A stretch of 51,690 bases of DNA from an uncultured Lachnospiraceae bacterium (GTDB lineage: Bacteria > Bacillota > Clostridia > Lachnospirales > Lachnospiraceae): NCBI GenBank assembly GCA_946631295.1, contig CAMOZY010000010.1:1-51690 (forward strand). Reading direction: 5' to 3'. A program made the translations under genes and the position numbers. Below, in pieces: positions 17,271-25,948 of the stretch. Numbering within the stretch: the first letter of the stretch is position 1; every line of letters begins with the position of its first letter. The notes beneath the pieces were generated by a model. It was not told the DNA's origin and did no database searches. It was given only the letters and a program-made list of their open reading frames with translations.

Positions 17271-17591
17271 TTAAGCTGTTTTACTTTTCAAAAGTGCCTT
17301 CTTCAAGGCGCCTTTGGGATCTTTTACCAGAAGTACGACAACCCAGATGATCATACCGAGTGCTACTACGGAAAGTCCGAGGAAGAAATCATTCAGCATA
17401 TCGACAGGCTCCGGAGTAAAATATTCCGCTCCAAGCTCAGCATATTCGAAGATTGCATCTACGAACCACATAAGTGATGCACCCCAGTACATCCGGCAAA
17501 GCGTTCCTACCATCATGTCATTCTTCGGAGCGTTCTTGTACCAGATAGCGGTACATATCACAGCAGCGAAAACAGAAGTAAGTAATGTCAT
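17271..17591 (-). CDS. Small membrane protein of unknown function (second of a pair)
   Basis: The 106-residue protein has three membrane helices (about 3-18, 33-52 and 68-90) and a lysine-rich C-terminus. I do not recognise a named family. Its second helix, MYWGASLMWFVDAIFEYAE, parallels MLWGGSALLAFEHVWHGE of the upstream partner, so the two may be distant relatives that form a heteromer. The start overlaps the partner's stop by ATGA (17588-17591), so they are translationally coupled. Acidic residues buried in the helices suggest ion or cofactor handling, but this is speculation. Confidence 0.8.
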   Translation of the reverse strand: MTLLTSVFAAVICTAIWYKNAPKNDMMVGTLCRMYWGASLMWFVDAIFEYAELGAEYFTPEPVDMLNDFFLGLSVVALGMIIWVVVLLVKDPKGALKKALLKSKTA

Positions 17592-18013
17592 GATGCTGCC
17601 TCCTTTTCATCCTCTGCAGATGTATTCTGAACTCTCTTCTCAATCACGGATGAAACGGCAACCATTCCAAGCCATACCGCCGAAACGAGCACTGCCATCG
17701 TAACACCTACCGTTGACATCTCATGAAGCATCTCTGCAGCATCTGCAGGATCACTTGCAGCCGTAAGGAAGGGGAAATAAGGAACAACCTCTCCGTGCCA
17801 TACATGCTCAAAAGCAAGAAGTGCGGATCCGCCCCAGAGCATATTGTTAAGCCACTTCAGCTTTCTCGAAAAAGGAACATGCAGTGAACCTGCATTTTCT
17901 GTATTCCCAGAGTGCTTCTTAGCTTCTTCCGGAGAATTCTCTTTCTTTTCAATAACCTTAGATGCTATTGTTGTTACTATTGCTTCAGCTGTAGGAACAA
18001 GAAAACATGCCAT
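17588..18013 (-). CDS. Small membrane protein of unknown function (first of a pair)
   Basis: This protein has 141 residues from the ATG at 18013, which lies 7 bases behind GGAGGT; the open frame to 18028 passes through the ribosome site and is rejected. It begins with a hydrophobic MACFLVPTAEAIVTT segment. A hydrophilic basic stretch (about 22-50), a helix WGGSALLAFEHVWHGE (about 62-80) and a helix near 103-122 follow. The His and Glu residues within the membrane helix are unusual. No family name comes to mind. It is the first gene of a two-gene operon, expressed from the extended -10 promoter at 18233-18241 with a leader of about 210 bases that contains repeats of TGATAC. Confidence 0.78.
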   Translation of the reverse strand: MACFLVPTAEAIVTTIASKVIEKKENSPEEAKKHSGNTENAGSLHVPFSRKLKWLNNMLWGGSALLAFEHVWHGEVVPYFPFLTAASDPADAAEMLHEMSTVGVTMAVLVSAVWLGMVAVSSVIEKRVQNTSAEDEKEAAS

Positions 18014-18188
18014 ATGCTTTACCTCCATATTTAAAAACCTTACTTAGATATCATTACTTAAACAGGGAATTAACTCAATAGTTTTTTGAAAACAAGACAA
18101 AAAAGGGGGAAAAGATGACATATTTTTGTATCAAATCTTTTTCTGTGAAAGAAAATAATTATCGATATTCTGTCGCAGCTGTTCTCAT

Positions 18189-18220
18189 GTATCAGTCGTA
18201 ACCAATTGATACGTTGATAC
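18189..18220. repeat. TGATAC/GTATCA repeat cluster (candidate operator)
   Basis: The hexamer occurs as GTATCA at 18189-18194 and as TGATAC at 18207-18212 and 18215-18220. The last two form a direct repeat TTGATACG-TTGATAC of 8-bp period, and the first is inverted to them. A further GTATCA is at 18128-18133. The cluster starts a few bases downstream of the predicted transcription start of the membrane-protein operon, a position suited to repression. This explains part of the 343-base gene-free stretch 18014-18356, which also holds the promoter and the ppdK terminator. Confidence 0.5.
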
Positions 18221-18232
18221 AACAGTATTTAT

Positions 18233-18241
18233 ATTATAGCA
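18233..18241 (-). promoter_or_regulatory. Extended -10 promoter of the small membrane-protein operon
   Basis: The minus strand reads TGCTATAAT (18241-18233), an extended -10 with a perfect TATAAT. The -35 region falls in the T run of the ppdK terminator and is poor. The predicted start is near 18226. The same TGCTATAAT occurs before ppdK. Confidence 0.6.
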
Positions 18242-18255
18242 CGTATTATTTCAGC

Positions 18256-18292
18256 AAAAAAAATATAGGGAGCCTATAAAAGGCTCCCTATA
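18256..18292 (-). terminator. Strong terminator of ppdK
   Basis: A perfect 11-bp stem (tatagggagcc/ggctccctata, 18264-18274 with 18282-18292) with a 7-base loop is followed on the minus strand by eight T. Confidence 0.95.
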
Positions 18293-18356
18293 CAGGAAAA
18301 ACTATATTCAGGTTTTCTTTTGATATCTCAAAAGTTCCGGGGACGTTCTGTGACTA

Positions 18357-21008
18357 TTATCTGTCAGCGATAGCTGCCTGTGCTGCTGCAAGTCTCGCGA
18401 TGGGTACGCGGAAAGGTGAGCATGATACATAGTCAAGTCCGATCTTGTGGCAGAACTCAACGGATGAAGGATCTCCGCCGTGCTCACCGCAGATACCGTA
18501 GTGAATGTTCTTGTTAACAGGCTTGGAAAGAGCGATACAAGTCTTCATAAGGCTTCCTACACCAACCTGATCGAGCTTTACGAAGGGGTTAGCCTCAAGG
18601 ATCTTACGATCGAAGTATGCAGGCATGAACTTGGAAGCATCGTCTCTTGAGAAGCCGTAGGTCATCTGAGTAAGGTCGTTGGTTCCGAAGCAGAAGAAAT
18701 CAGCTTCAGGAGCGATCTCGTCAGCGGTAACTGCTGCTCTGGGGATCTCGATCATGGTTCCAACCTTGTACTCAAGGGTAACGCCTGCAGCTGCGATCTC
18801 CTCGTCAGCGGTCTTAACGACGATATCCTTAACGTACTTAAGCTCCTTAACTTCACAGGTAAGAGGGATCATGATCTCGGGCATAACCTTCCACCCGGGA
18901 TGCTTCTTCTGAGTATTGATAGCTGCACGGATGACAGCCTTGGTCTGCATTCTTGCGATACCGGGATATGTAACATCGAGACGGCATCCTCTGTGACCCA
19001 TCATAGGGTTGATCTCCTTAAGGCCGGAGATGATAGCCTTAATCTGCTGAACAGTCTTGCCCATTGCATCTGCAACTGCCTTGATCTCTTCCTCAGTGGT
19101 AGGAACGAACTCGTGAAGAGGGGGATCAAGGAATCTGATGGTAACAGGATGTCCCTCGAGAGCATCATAGAGAGCTTCGAAGTCAGACTGCTGATAAGGA
19201 AGGATCTTAGCAAGAGCTGCTTCTCTCTCCTCATCGGTGTCTGAGCAGATCATCTCACGGAAAGCCTCGATACGGCCTTCCTGGAAGAACATATGCTCGG
19301 TACGGCAAAGTCCGATTCCCTCTGCACCAAGCTCGAATGCTCTTCTTGCATCCTCAGGGTTATCAGCATTGGTACGAACCTTGAGCTTACGATACTTATC
19401 AGCCCAAGCCATAACTCTTCCGAACTCGCCTGCGATGGTAGCATCAACAGTAGGGATCTCTCCCTCATAAACATTACCGGTAGATCCGTCGATTGAGATC
19501 CAGTCTCCCTCTTTGAAGGTCTTGCCGCCGAGAGTGAACTGCTTGTTCTCCTCGTCCATAACGATGGCGCCGCATCCGGTAACGCAGCACTCACCCATTC
19601 CTCTTGCAACAACTGCTGCGTGAGAAGTCATACCGCCACGAACGGTAAGAATTCCCTCTGCAGCCTTCATTCCCATGATATCCTCGGGAGAAGTCTCAAG
19701 TCTTACGAGAACAACCTTCTCGCCTCTCTCATCTGCCCATTCAACTGCATCGTCTGCATTGAATACAACCTTACCTGCAGCAGCTCCGGGAGATGCTCCC
19801 ATACCCTTTCCGAGAGGGGTAGCAGCCTTAAGAGCCTTAGCATCGAACTGAGGATGAAGAAGGGTATCAAGGTTACGGGGATCGATCATTGCAACAGCTT
19901 CCTGCTCGGTTCTCATTCCCTCATCAACGAGGTCACAAGCGATCTTGAGAGCAGCCTGAGCGGTTCTCTTTCCGTTTCTGGTCTGAAGCATATAGAGCTT
20001 GCCGTGCTCAACGGTGAACTCCATATCCTGCATGTCTCTGTAGTGCTTCTCGAGGGTAGCGCATACGTCCTTGAACTGTGCGAATGCCTCGGGGAACTTC
20101 TCTTCCATCTCGGAGATGTGCATAGGTGTTCTTACACCTGCAACAACGTCCTCGCCCTGTGCGTTGGTAAGGAACTCACCGAAGAGACCCTTAGCGCCGG
20201 TAGCAGGATCTCTGGTGAATGCAACACCGGTTCCGCAATCATCGCCCATGTTACCGAATGCCATGGACTGAACGTTTACAGCGGTACCCCATGAATAAGG
20301 GATATCATTGTCACGGCGGTATACGTTAGCACGAGGATTATCCCATGAACGGAATACAGCCTTAATTGCTCCATAGAGCTGCTCCTTGGGATCGGTGGGG
20401 AAATCCTTGCCGATCTTAGCCTTGTACTCAGCCTTGAACTGATTTGCAAGAGACTTAAGATCGTCAGCATCGAGCTCAACGTCCTGGGTAACACCCTTCT
20501 CGTTCTTCATCTTGTCGATGAGCTCTTCGAAATACTTCTTGCCGACTTCCATAACAACGTCGGAATACATCTGAATGAATCTTCTGTAGCAGTCCCAAGC
20601 CCAACGGGGATTTCCTGACTTGGTAGCGATGGTGTTAACAACGTCCTCATTGAGGCCGAGGTTAAGGATGGTGTCCATCATACCGGGCATGGAAGCTCTG
20701 GCGCCGGAACGAACGGAAACGAGGAGGGGATTCTCCTTGTCACCGAACTTCTTGCCGGTGATTCCCTCAAGCTTAACGATGTACTCTTCGATCTGGCCCA
20801 TGATCTCATCATTGATCTCACGACCATCCTCATAGTACTGTGTGCAGGCTTCGGTGGTGATGGTAAAGCCCTGAGGAACGGGGAAAGACTCGCCTGATCC
20901 GTCAAGCTTAATGTTTGACATCTCAGCAAGGTTAGCTCCCTTACCTCCGAGGAGTTCACGCATGTTAGCGTTACCCTCTGTGAACAGATAGACCCATTTC
21001 TTACTCAT
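18357..21008 (-). CDS. ppdK: Pyruvate, phosphate dikinase
   Basis: This cytoplasmic enzyme interconverts pyruvate + ATP + phosphate and phosphoenolpyruvate + AMP + PPi. The 883 residues show the three expected parts. The N-terminal ATP-grasp domain has LLGGKGANLAEM at 19-30. The swivelling domain has GGMTSHAAVVARGMG, with the phospho-histidine near residue 460. The C-terminal PEP/pyruvate barrel has EIMIPLT, FGTNDLTQ and the catalytic C840 in YGICGEHGGDPSS. It is complete, with a start at 21008 behind AAAGGA. In anaerobes with a PPi-dependent phosphofructokinase, such as the one at 24478, the enzyme can work in the glycolytic direction and save ATP. It is a single gene with its own promoter and a strong terminator, and appears highly expressed. 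Confidence 0.96.
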   Translation of the reverse strand: MSKKWVYLFTEGNANMRELLGGKGANLAEMSNIKLDGSGESFPVPQGFTITTEACTQYYEDGREINDEIMGQIEEYIVKLEGITGKKFGDKENPLLVSVRSGARASMPGMMDTILNLGLNEDVVNTIATKSGNPRWAWDCYRRFIQMYSDVVMEVGKKYFEELIDKMKNEKGVTQDVELDADDLKSLANQFKAEYKAKIGKDFPTDPKEQLYGAIKAVFRSWDNPRANVYRRDNDIPYSWGTAVNVQSMAFGNMGDDCGTGVAFTRDPATGAKGLFGEFLTNAQGEDVVAGVRTPMHISEMEEKFPEAFAQFKDVCATLEKHYRDMQDMEFTVEHGKLYMLQTRNGKRTAQAALKIACDLVDEGMRTEQEAVAMIDPRNLDTLLHPQFDAKALKAATPLGKGMGASPGAAAGKVVFNADDAVEWADERGEKVVLVRLETSPEDIMGMKAAEGILTVRGGMTSHAAVVARGMGECCVTGCGAIVMDEENKQFTLGGKTFKEGDWISIDGSTGNVYEGEIPTVDATIAGEFGRVMAWADKYRKLKVRTNADNPEDARRAFELGAEGIGLCRTEHMFFQEGRIEAFREMICSDTDEEREAALAKILPYQQSDFEALYDALEGHPVTIRFLDPPLHEFVPTTEEEIKAVADAMGKTVQQIKAIISGLKEINPMMGHRGCRLDVTYPGIARMQTKAVIRAAINTQKKHPGWKVMPEIMIPLTCEVKELKYVKDIVVKTADEEIAAAGVTLEYKVGTMIEIPRAAVTADEIAPEADFFCFGTNDLTQMTYGFSRDDASKFMPAYFDRKILEANPFVKLDQVGVGSLMKTCIALSKPVNKNIHYGICGEHGGDPSSVEFCHKIGLDYVSCSPFRVPIARLAAAQAAIADR

Positions 21009-21125
21009 GTTCTTCTTTTCCTTTCTCTTCTAACATCAACTTCTACTCTTATAAATTAAATGAATACGGTCTTTCAAAAGATCAAAAACCTTATTCAAAA
21101 TAATCTAAAGATGGATAGCCTATGT

Positions 21126-21134
21126 ATTATAGCA
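21126..21134 (-). promoter_or_regulatory. Extended -10 promoter of ppdK
   Basis: TGCTATAAT on the minus strand (21134-21126) lies about 120 bases before the ppdK start codon. The -35 region is weak, as usual for extended -10 promoters. Confidence 0.6.
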
Positions 21135-21265
21135 AAATAAATTTAAAAGTTCATCAAAAATTTAACAATTTTCCCGATATTTTTTTCTGAAAGTCCTTAC
21201 ATGCCGAATACTGCGCTTTTCCATCTTTTAAAACTTTTTAGTGAAAAATATTTTATGTCTACCAA

Positions 21266-21835
21266 CTAATCCATGAATTTCCAAAAAGGCTTCCTTCCGT
21301 CAATCCTGACAACCTTCCCGTTCATCTCCATATAACGGACCAGCCTCTGCCATCCCTTGAAAAGATTGTCCTCCATATAGAACTTTCTTCCGTCTCCGTA
21401 ACAGATCACAAGCTTGGAGTAATTCTCATGGATCTTACCGCCTGTCACAAGTCCGGTGATCACCTCACATCTTTCAACCTCAGAAACATTCAGTGATTCG
21501 TACATGATAAAAAATCTTCTGAGCACTATTCCATGTCCGGAAACCACTACTTCTTTTCCGCAGTTGAGCATAAAAAAATACAGCCCCATCAGAAATACCA
21601 GAACAAGAACTCCCTGAAACATCGTGGTATACGATTCAAGTCCTGTTGCGTCCAGTACTCTGAAGAAACTGATGAACATTATATAAAATATTATGGGGAA
21701 TGCGATCATGAACAGATGGGGAAGTACGCGATGAGGATAGATGGATACCTTAAAAGAGGCATCCTTTATCTCATCCTCAAGAAAATCCGAAAAGTCATAA
21801 CCTGTCTTATTTTCGTTCTGATCGCCCGTTTCCAA
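21266..21835 (-). CDS. Membrane protein of unknown function with two helices and a PH-like C-terminal half
   Basis: The protein begins with an acidic cytoplasmic stretch, has two close membrane helices (HLFMIAFPIIFYIMFISFF and MFQGVLVLVFLMGLYFFML), and then a beta-rich region of about 90 residues. That region (VVVSGHGIVLRRFFIMYESLNVSEVERCE) reads like a bacterial PH domain. The likely start is TTG at 21835, 8 bases behind AGAGG and just after the PHP gene stop. An upstream TTG at 21862 would give 9 more residues and an overlap. It is third in a unit with the ABC-F and PHP genes. I do not know its function. Confidence 0.7.
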   Translation of the reverse strand: METGDQNENKTGYDFSDFLEDEIKDASFKVSIYPHRVLPHLFMIAFPIIFYIMFISFFRVLDATGLESYTTMFQGVLVLVFLMGLYFFMLNCGKEVVVSGHGIVLRRFFIMYESLNVSEVERCEVITGLVTGGKIHENYSKLVICYGDGRKFYMEDNLFKGWQRLVRYMEMNGKVVRIDGRKPFWKFMD

Positions 21836-21839
21836 AAGA

Positions 21840-22700
21840 TTATCCTCTCGAAGAAAGATCAAACCATACCTGTTCGGGAATGTTCATATCACCGCAGCCC
21901 GTACCAAGTTCTATTCCGGGCTTGTTGTTTCCGTGATAATCGCTTCCTCCCGAGATCTTAAGACCGGTTTCCGAAGCAAGTTTCTTAACATATTCGACAT
22001 CCTCGGCTGAATGCGTGCTGTACATAGCCTCAATGCCGACAAGTCCCACTTCCTTCATTTCAGCAATAAGCTCCCGAAGCTTATCATCTCCGAATCTGTA
22101 TATCAGAGGATGTGCAAGAACCGGGATTCCGCCTGCTGAAAGAGTCATCTTAACAGCCTGCACGGGTGTGATCTTTTCCCTCGGGACATATGCAGGTGAA
22201 TCGGGACCAAGATACCTCTCAAACGCCTCGTGAACGCTCCTTACATATCCGTATTCATACAGATACTTTGCGAAATGAGCCCTTGTAAGAACACAGTCGG
22301 GGAACATCTTCATAAGTCCGTCAAAAGAGATGCCGATTCCCATCTTCTTCAGATTTTCCGCCATCTTGCGGTTTCTTCCTTCACGTGAATCAAGGAAGCT
22401 CTGAAGTTTTCCCACAAACTCTTCATTATGATGATCTATATCAAGTCCGACGACGTGAACATCTCTTCCGCCCCAGTCCGTCGAAAACTCTATTCCGGGA
22501 ATGATAACAGGCGCACGTAAAGACGAGGAAGCATCTGCATTTATCATTGCAGCTCTTCCTATCGCCTCTTCAATACCCGCAACCGTATCATGATCTGTCA
22601 CCGCAAGATAGGTAATCCCTTTTTCTGCTGCCAGATCAACAAGCTCCGAAGGCTCGAGAGTTCCATCCGATTTATTTGTATGGGAATGAAGGTCTATCAA
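21840..22700 (-). CDS. PHP-domain phosphoesterase (RNase AM / nucleoside bisphosphate phosphatase type)
   Basis: The 286 residues carry all PHP metal motifs: DLHSHTNKSDG at 3-13, AVTDHDT near 34-40, PGIEFS near 68, a histidine in AHPLIYRFG near 195, and GGSDYHGNNKP near 253-263. The order and spacing match the YciV/TrpH group, whose members act on 3',5'-nucleoside bisphosphates and trim the 5' ends of structured RNAs. The start codon is TTG at 22700, overlapping the ABC-F stop in TTGA. The IDLHSH opening right after the start codon supports this choice, since PHP proteins begin that way. Translational coupling to an ABC-F ribosome-associated ATPase is suggestive of a role linked to RNA, but this is inference. 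Confidence 0.88.
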   Translation of the reverse strand: MIDLHSHTNKSDGTLEPSELVDLAAEKGITYLAVTDHDTVAGIEEAIGRAAMINADASSSLRAPVIIPGIEFSTDWGGRDVHVVGLDIDHHNEEFVGKLQSFLDSREGRNRKMAENLKKMGIGISFDGLMKMFPDCVLTRAHFAKYLYEYGYVRSVHEAFERYLGPDSPAYVPREKITPVQAVKMTLSAGGIPVLAHPLIYRFGDDKLRELIAEMKEVGLVGIEAMYSTHSAEDVEYVKKLASETGLKISGGSDYHGNNKPGIELGTGCGDMNIPEQVWFDLSSRG

Positions 22701-24334
22701 TCTTCGTCGTCTTCCTTGTTAGCGGTAAATACGGTTCTCTTTCTTGCATTCTCATCCTGAGCAAGATACTCATCATAAGTAGTGATCTTGTCAATGATGC
22801 TTCCATCGGGAAGAATCTCGATTATCCTGTTCGCCGTGGTCTCAGTAAGCTGATGGTCCCTGCAGGAGAAAAGAATGACTCCGGGGAACTTTACCATACC
22901 GGTATTGAGTGCAGTGATGGACTCCATATCAAGATGGTTTGTCGGCTCGTCAAATACAAGACAGTTAGCCGCACTTATCATCATCTTGGAAAGAAGACAT
23001 CTTACCTTCTCACCTCCGGAAAGAACCTTGACCTTCTTGACACCATCCTCACCGGGGAAAAGCATTCTTCCAAGGAAACCTCTGACATAGGTAGCATCCT
23101 TGACTGCAGAATATCCGGTAAGCCACTCGGTGATGGTAAGGTCATTATCGAATTCCCTCGTATAATCCCTGGGGAAATATGCCTGTGAAGTTGTAACACC
23201 CCACTTGAATGAACCGCTGTCAGGCTCAAGATCACCTGTAAGGATCCTGAAAAGCGCAGTCTTAGCCTTCTCACATCCGCCTACGAATGCGATCTTGTCA
23301 TCATGTCCCATGATAAACGAAACATTATCAAGGAGCTTTTCTCCGTTTTCGGAGTAGCAGATATTTTCAACGGAAAGTACTTCGTTACCGATCTCTCTTT
23401 CGGGTCTGAAATCGATATAAGGATACTTTCTTGATGAAGGCTTGATCGTATCGAGCTCGATCTTCTCAAGTGCTCTCTTTCTTGATGTAGCCTGCTTGGA
23501 CTTGGAAGCATTTGCCGAGAATCTGGAAATGAATTCCTGTAACTCCTTGATCTTCTCTTCCTTCTTCTTGTTAGCTTCCTTCATCTGGCGGATCATCAGC
23601 TGGCTGGACTCATACCAGAAATCGTAGTTACCTGCATAGAGCTGGATCTTGCCATAATCGATATCTGCAATCTGTGTGCAGACCTTATTCAGGAAATATC
23701 TGTCGTGGGATACGACGATAACCGTGTTGTTGAAATCAATAAGGAACTCTTCAAGCCATCCGATAGCTTCAAGATCTAGGTGGTTGGTAGGCTCGTCGAG
23801 AAGCAGAATATCGGGATTACCGAAAAGTGCTTTTGCAAGCAGAACCTTGACCTTCTTAGAACCGTCAAGATCGGCCATGGTCATATAGTGATCCTCGGTA
23901 GGAATTCCAAGACCGTTAAGAAGCATTGCCGCATTGGATTCTGCCTCATATCCGTCCATCTCGGCAAACTCCGCCTCAAGCTCACCTGCCCTGATTCCAT
24001 CCTCATCTGAGAAATCTTCCTTCATATAGATGGCATCCTTCTCCTTCATGATGTCATAAAGGCGCTTATTACCCATGATAACGGTATCCATTACCGAATA
24101 CTCATCATACTTGAAGTGGTCCTGCTCAAGAACTGACAGACGCTCACCCGGTGTAATAACTATCTCACCCTTGGTAGTGTCCAGTTCACCTGACAGGATC
24201 TTCAGGAATGTTGATTTTCCTGCTCCGTTTGCGCCGATAAGACCGTAGCAGTTTCCTTCCGTGAACTTGATGTTGACATCTTCAAACAGAGCCTTCTTAC
24301 CTACTCTGTAGGTTACATTTACAGCTGAGATCAT
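22697..24334 (-). CDS. ABC-F family ATPase (YbiT-like)
   Basis: ABC-F proteins have two ATPase domains and no membrane part; they bind the ribosomal E site and aid translation or antibiotic protection. Domain one has GANGAGKST, a variant signature (DLDGSKKVKVLLAKA in place of LSGG) and LLLDEPTNHLDLEA. The linker (about 240-300) is Lys/Glu-rich. Domain two has an altered Walker A, GGCEKAKT, where Ala replaces the last Gly, then LSGGEKVRCLLSKM and FDEPTNHLD. The short linker and 545 residues fit a YbiT-like housekeeping member more than a resistance protein. The start at 24334 follows GGAG; the frame reaches 24370 without a better site. It is first in a unit with the PHP and membrane genes. Confidence 0.88.
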   Translation of the reverse strand: MISAVNVTYRVGKKALFEDVNIKFTEGNCYGLIGANGAGKSTFLKILSGELDTTKGEIVITPGERLSVLEQDHFKYDEYSVMDTVIMGNKRLYDIMKEKDAIYMKEDFSDEDGIRAGELEAEFAEMDGYEAESNAAMLLNGLGIPTEDHYMTMADLDGSKKVKVLLAKALFGNPDILLLDEPTNHLDLEAIGWLEEFLIDFNNTVIVVSHDRYFLNKVCTQIADIDYGKIQLYAGNYDFWYESSQLMIRQMKEANKKKEEKIKELQEFISRFSANASKSKQATSRKRALEKIELDTIKPSSRKYPYIDFRPEREIGNEVLSVENICYSENGEKLLDNVSFIMGHDDKIAFVGGCEKAKTALFRILTGDLEPDSGSFKWGVTTSQAYFPRDYTREFDNDLTITEWLTGYSAVKDATYVRGFLGRMLFPGEDGVKKVKVLSGGEKVRCLLSKMMISAANCLVFDEPTNHLDMESITALNTGMVKFPGVILFSCRDHQLTETTANRIIEILPDGSIIDKITTYDEYLAQDENARKRTVFTANKEDDED

Positions 24335-24426
24335 ATTCTTTCTCCATATAAAACAAAACAATAGCCACAAACTATAAGATTATAACTTTACTTTATATAA
24401 TTTTGCAAGGGCGAACGAGGGGACAG

Positions 24427-24456
24427 AAAAGGACCTCTGCATCAGCAGAGGTCCTT
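24427..24456 (-). terminator. Terminator of the phosphofructokinase gene
   Basis: A perfect 12-bp stem (aaggacctctgc/gcagaggtcctt, 24429-24440 with 24445-24456) with a 4-base loop is followed on the minus strand by TTCTGTCC. The T run is short but the stem is very strong. Confidence 0.85.
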
Positions 24457-24477
24457 GGAGAAGTTATAGCGTGAAGA

Positions 24478-25737
24478 TTACAGGAGTTCCTGGAATCCCT
24501 TGACGTAAAGGTGTCTGGGAATACCATCAACCATGATAGGTGCAACATCGCCCTGGATAAGAGGTCTTACATATGTTACGAACTCAGAAGTAACATAAGT
24601 TCCATCCTTGGTGATCCACTCTCTGGGAACGAGTCTTTCATCGTTAGCGATCTTGTGAACATCCTTAACCTCGGTACCGGCCTGATAAGGATCATCGGAA
24701 AGTCTCTTGAAGACAACCATCTTACCTGAATCGCCTTCGTCAGCAGCCTTCATTGCAGCACCGCCTACCTCGTATGCTTCGAGAATATCGATTCTTGATG
24801 CACAGTGTGAAGCTGCTCTCTGAAGAGTTGAAAGCTCGATGGCTCTGGTCTTACATCCGATCTCCTTTGCAACTACAGTTGAAAGATAGGTAGCTGTTCC
24901 GGTGAGCTGCTTGTGTCCGAATGCATCGACATACTCAACACCTTCGGTCATCTCGCTTACATACTTTCCTTCAGCGGTACGGATACCTTCGGATACGCAC
25001 ATAACGATGGATGCCTTGGTCTTAAGAAGTTCCTTACACTTATCAACAAAAGCATTAACATCGAAAGGAATCTCAGGAAGATAGATTGCATCAGGTCCGT
25101 CGCAGTCCTCACTCTTTGCAAGAACTGAAGCGCCGGTAAGCCATCCTGCATTACGTCCCATGATCTCAACGATGACAACCTGACCATGTGCAGTCTCAAG
25201 GCTCCATCCGTCACGGATGATCTCTTTTACGGAAGTACCGATATACTTCGCAGCTGAGCCGTATCCGGGAGTATGGTCGGTAAGAGCAAGGTCATTATCA
25301 ATGGTCTTGGGGCATCCTACGAAACGGATCTCAGAACCGGAAATGATAGCATAATCTGAAAGCTTCTTGATGGTATCCATTGAATCGTTACCACCGATGT
25401 AGATGAAGCAGTCGATCTCGAGTTCATCGAGCATCTTGAAGATCTTCTCATAGAGCTCTTTGTCCTCATTGATATTGGGAAGCTTATAACGGCAGGAGCC
25501 GAGATATGCAGAAGGAGTTCTCTTAAGGAGCTCTGCATCAAGACCGGTCTGGATATGCTCGGAAAGATCTACATATCTTCCCTCCATAAATCCCTGAATA
25601 CCGTGGATCATACCATAAACTTTGGCATATCCTCTGTCCTTAGCGGTACGAAATACACCTGCAAGAGAGGAATTGATGGCTGCGGTAGGGCCTCCGGACT
25701 GTCCGACAATGACATTTCTTTTCTTGATTTTACTCAT
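24478..25737 (-). CDS. 6-phosphofructokinase, probably PPi-dependent
   Basis: This enzyme phosphorylates fructose 6-phosphate in glycolysis. The 419 residues carry GQSGGPTAAIN at 12-22, GGNDSMDT at 115-122, PKTIDND at 143-149 and EIMGRNAGWL. In ATP-dependent enzymes the last glycine of GGDG and a glycine in PGTIDND leave room for ATP. Here Asp and Lys stand in those places (D118 and K144), the classical signature of pyrophosphate-dependent enzymes. The reaction is then reversible and uses PPi, which the dikinase at 18357 can form. The start at 25737 has GGGAACG upstream. It is a single gene with its own promoter and terminator. Donor preference is inferred from residues only. Confidence 0.9.
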   Translation of the reverse strand: MSKIKKRNVIVGQSGGPTAAINSSLAGVFRTAKDRGYAKVYGMIHGIQGFMEGRYVDLSEHIQTGLDAELLKRTPSAYLGSCRYKLPNINEDKELYEKIFKMLDELEIDCFIYIGGNDSMDTIKKLSDYAIISGSEIRFVGCPKTIDNDLALTDHTPGYGSAAKYIGTSVKEIIRDGWSLETAHGQVVIVEIMGRNAGWLTGASVLAKSEDCDGPDAIYLPEIPFDVNAFVDKCKELLKTKASIVMCVSEGIRTAEGKYVSEMTEGVEYVDAFGHKQLTGTATYLSTVVAKEIGCKTRAIELSTLQRAASHCASRIDILEAYEVGGAAMKAADEGDSGKMVVFKRLSDDPYQAGTEVKDVHKIANDERLVPREWITKDGTYVTSEFVTYVRPLIQGDVAPIMVDGIPRHLYVKGFQELL

Positions 25738-25826
25738 TTTCGTTCCCTTTCTGCTAGTTACTTTATTTTTTGAGGCTTTAAAACACCCGGTTCAAAACCT
25801 GACTGTTTAATGACCCCACTTGTATA

Positions 25827-25835
25827 ATTATATCA
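25827..25835 (-). promoter_or_regulatory. Extended -10 promoter of the phosphofructokinase gene
   Basis: TGATATAAT on the minus strand (25835-25827) is an extended -10 with a perfect TATAAT, about 90 bases before the start codon. No good -35 is seen. Confidence 0.55.
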
Positions 25836-25910
25836 GAATATGTCACAAAACATAGTAAATTTTCAGAATATAAATATGGGCAATTTGAATAAAAAATGCA
25901 CGCTTCGGCC

Positions 25911-25939
25911 AAAAAAGACGCCCCCAAAAAGGGAGCGCC
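25911..25939 (-). terminator. Terminator of the hydrolase-glycosylase operon
   Basis: An imperfect GC-rich 9-bp stem with two mismatches (gacgccccc/gggagcgcc, 25917-25925 with 25931-25939) is followed on the minus strand by six T. It lies 10 bases behind the glycosylase stop. Confidence 0.75.
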
Positions 25940-25948
25940 GTATACAGT

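Noticed and set aside
19620-20294. A 224-codon plus-strand frame opposite ppdK
   Set aside because: It is rich in Ser, Leu and Cys, has no ribosome site and no recognisable motif, and lies opposite a strongly biased, conserved gene.
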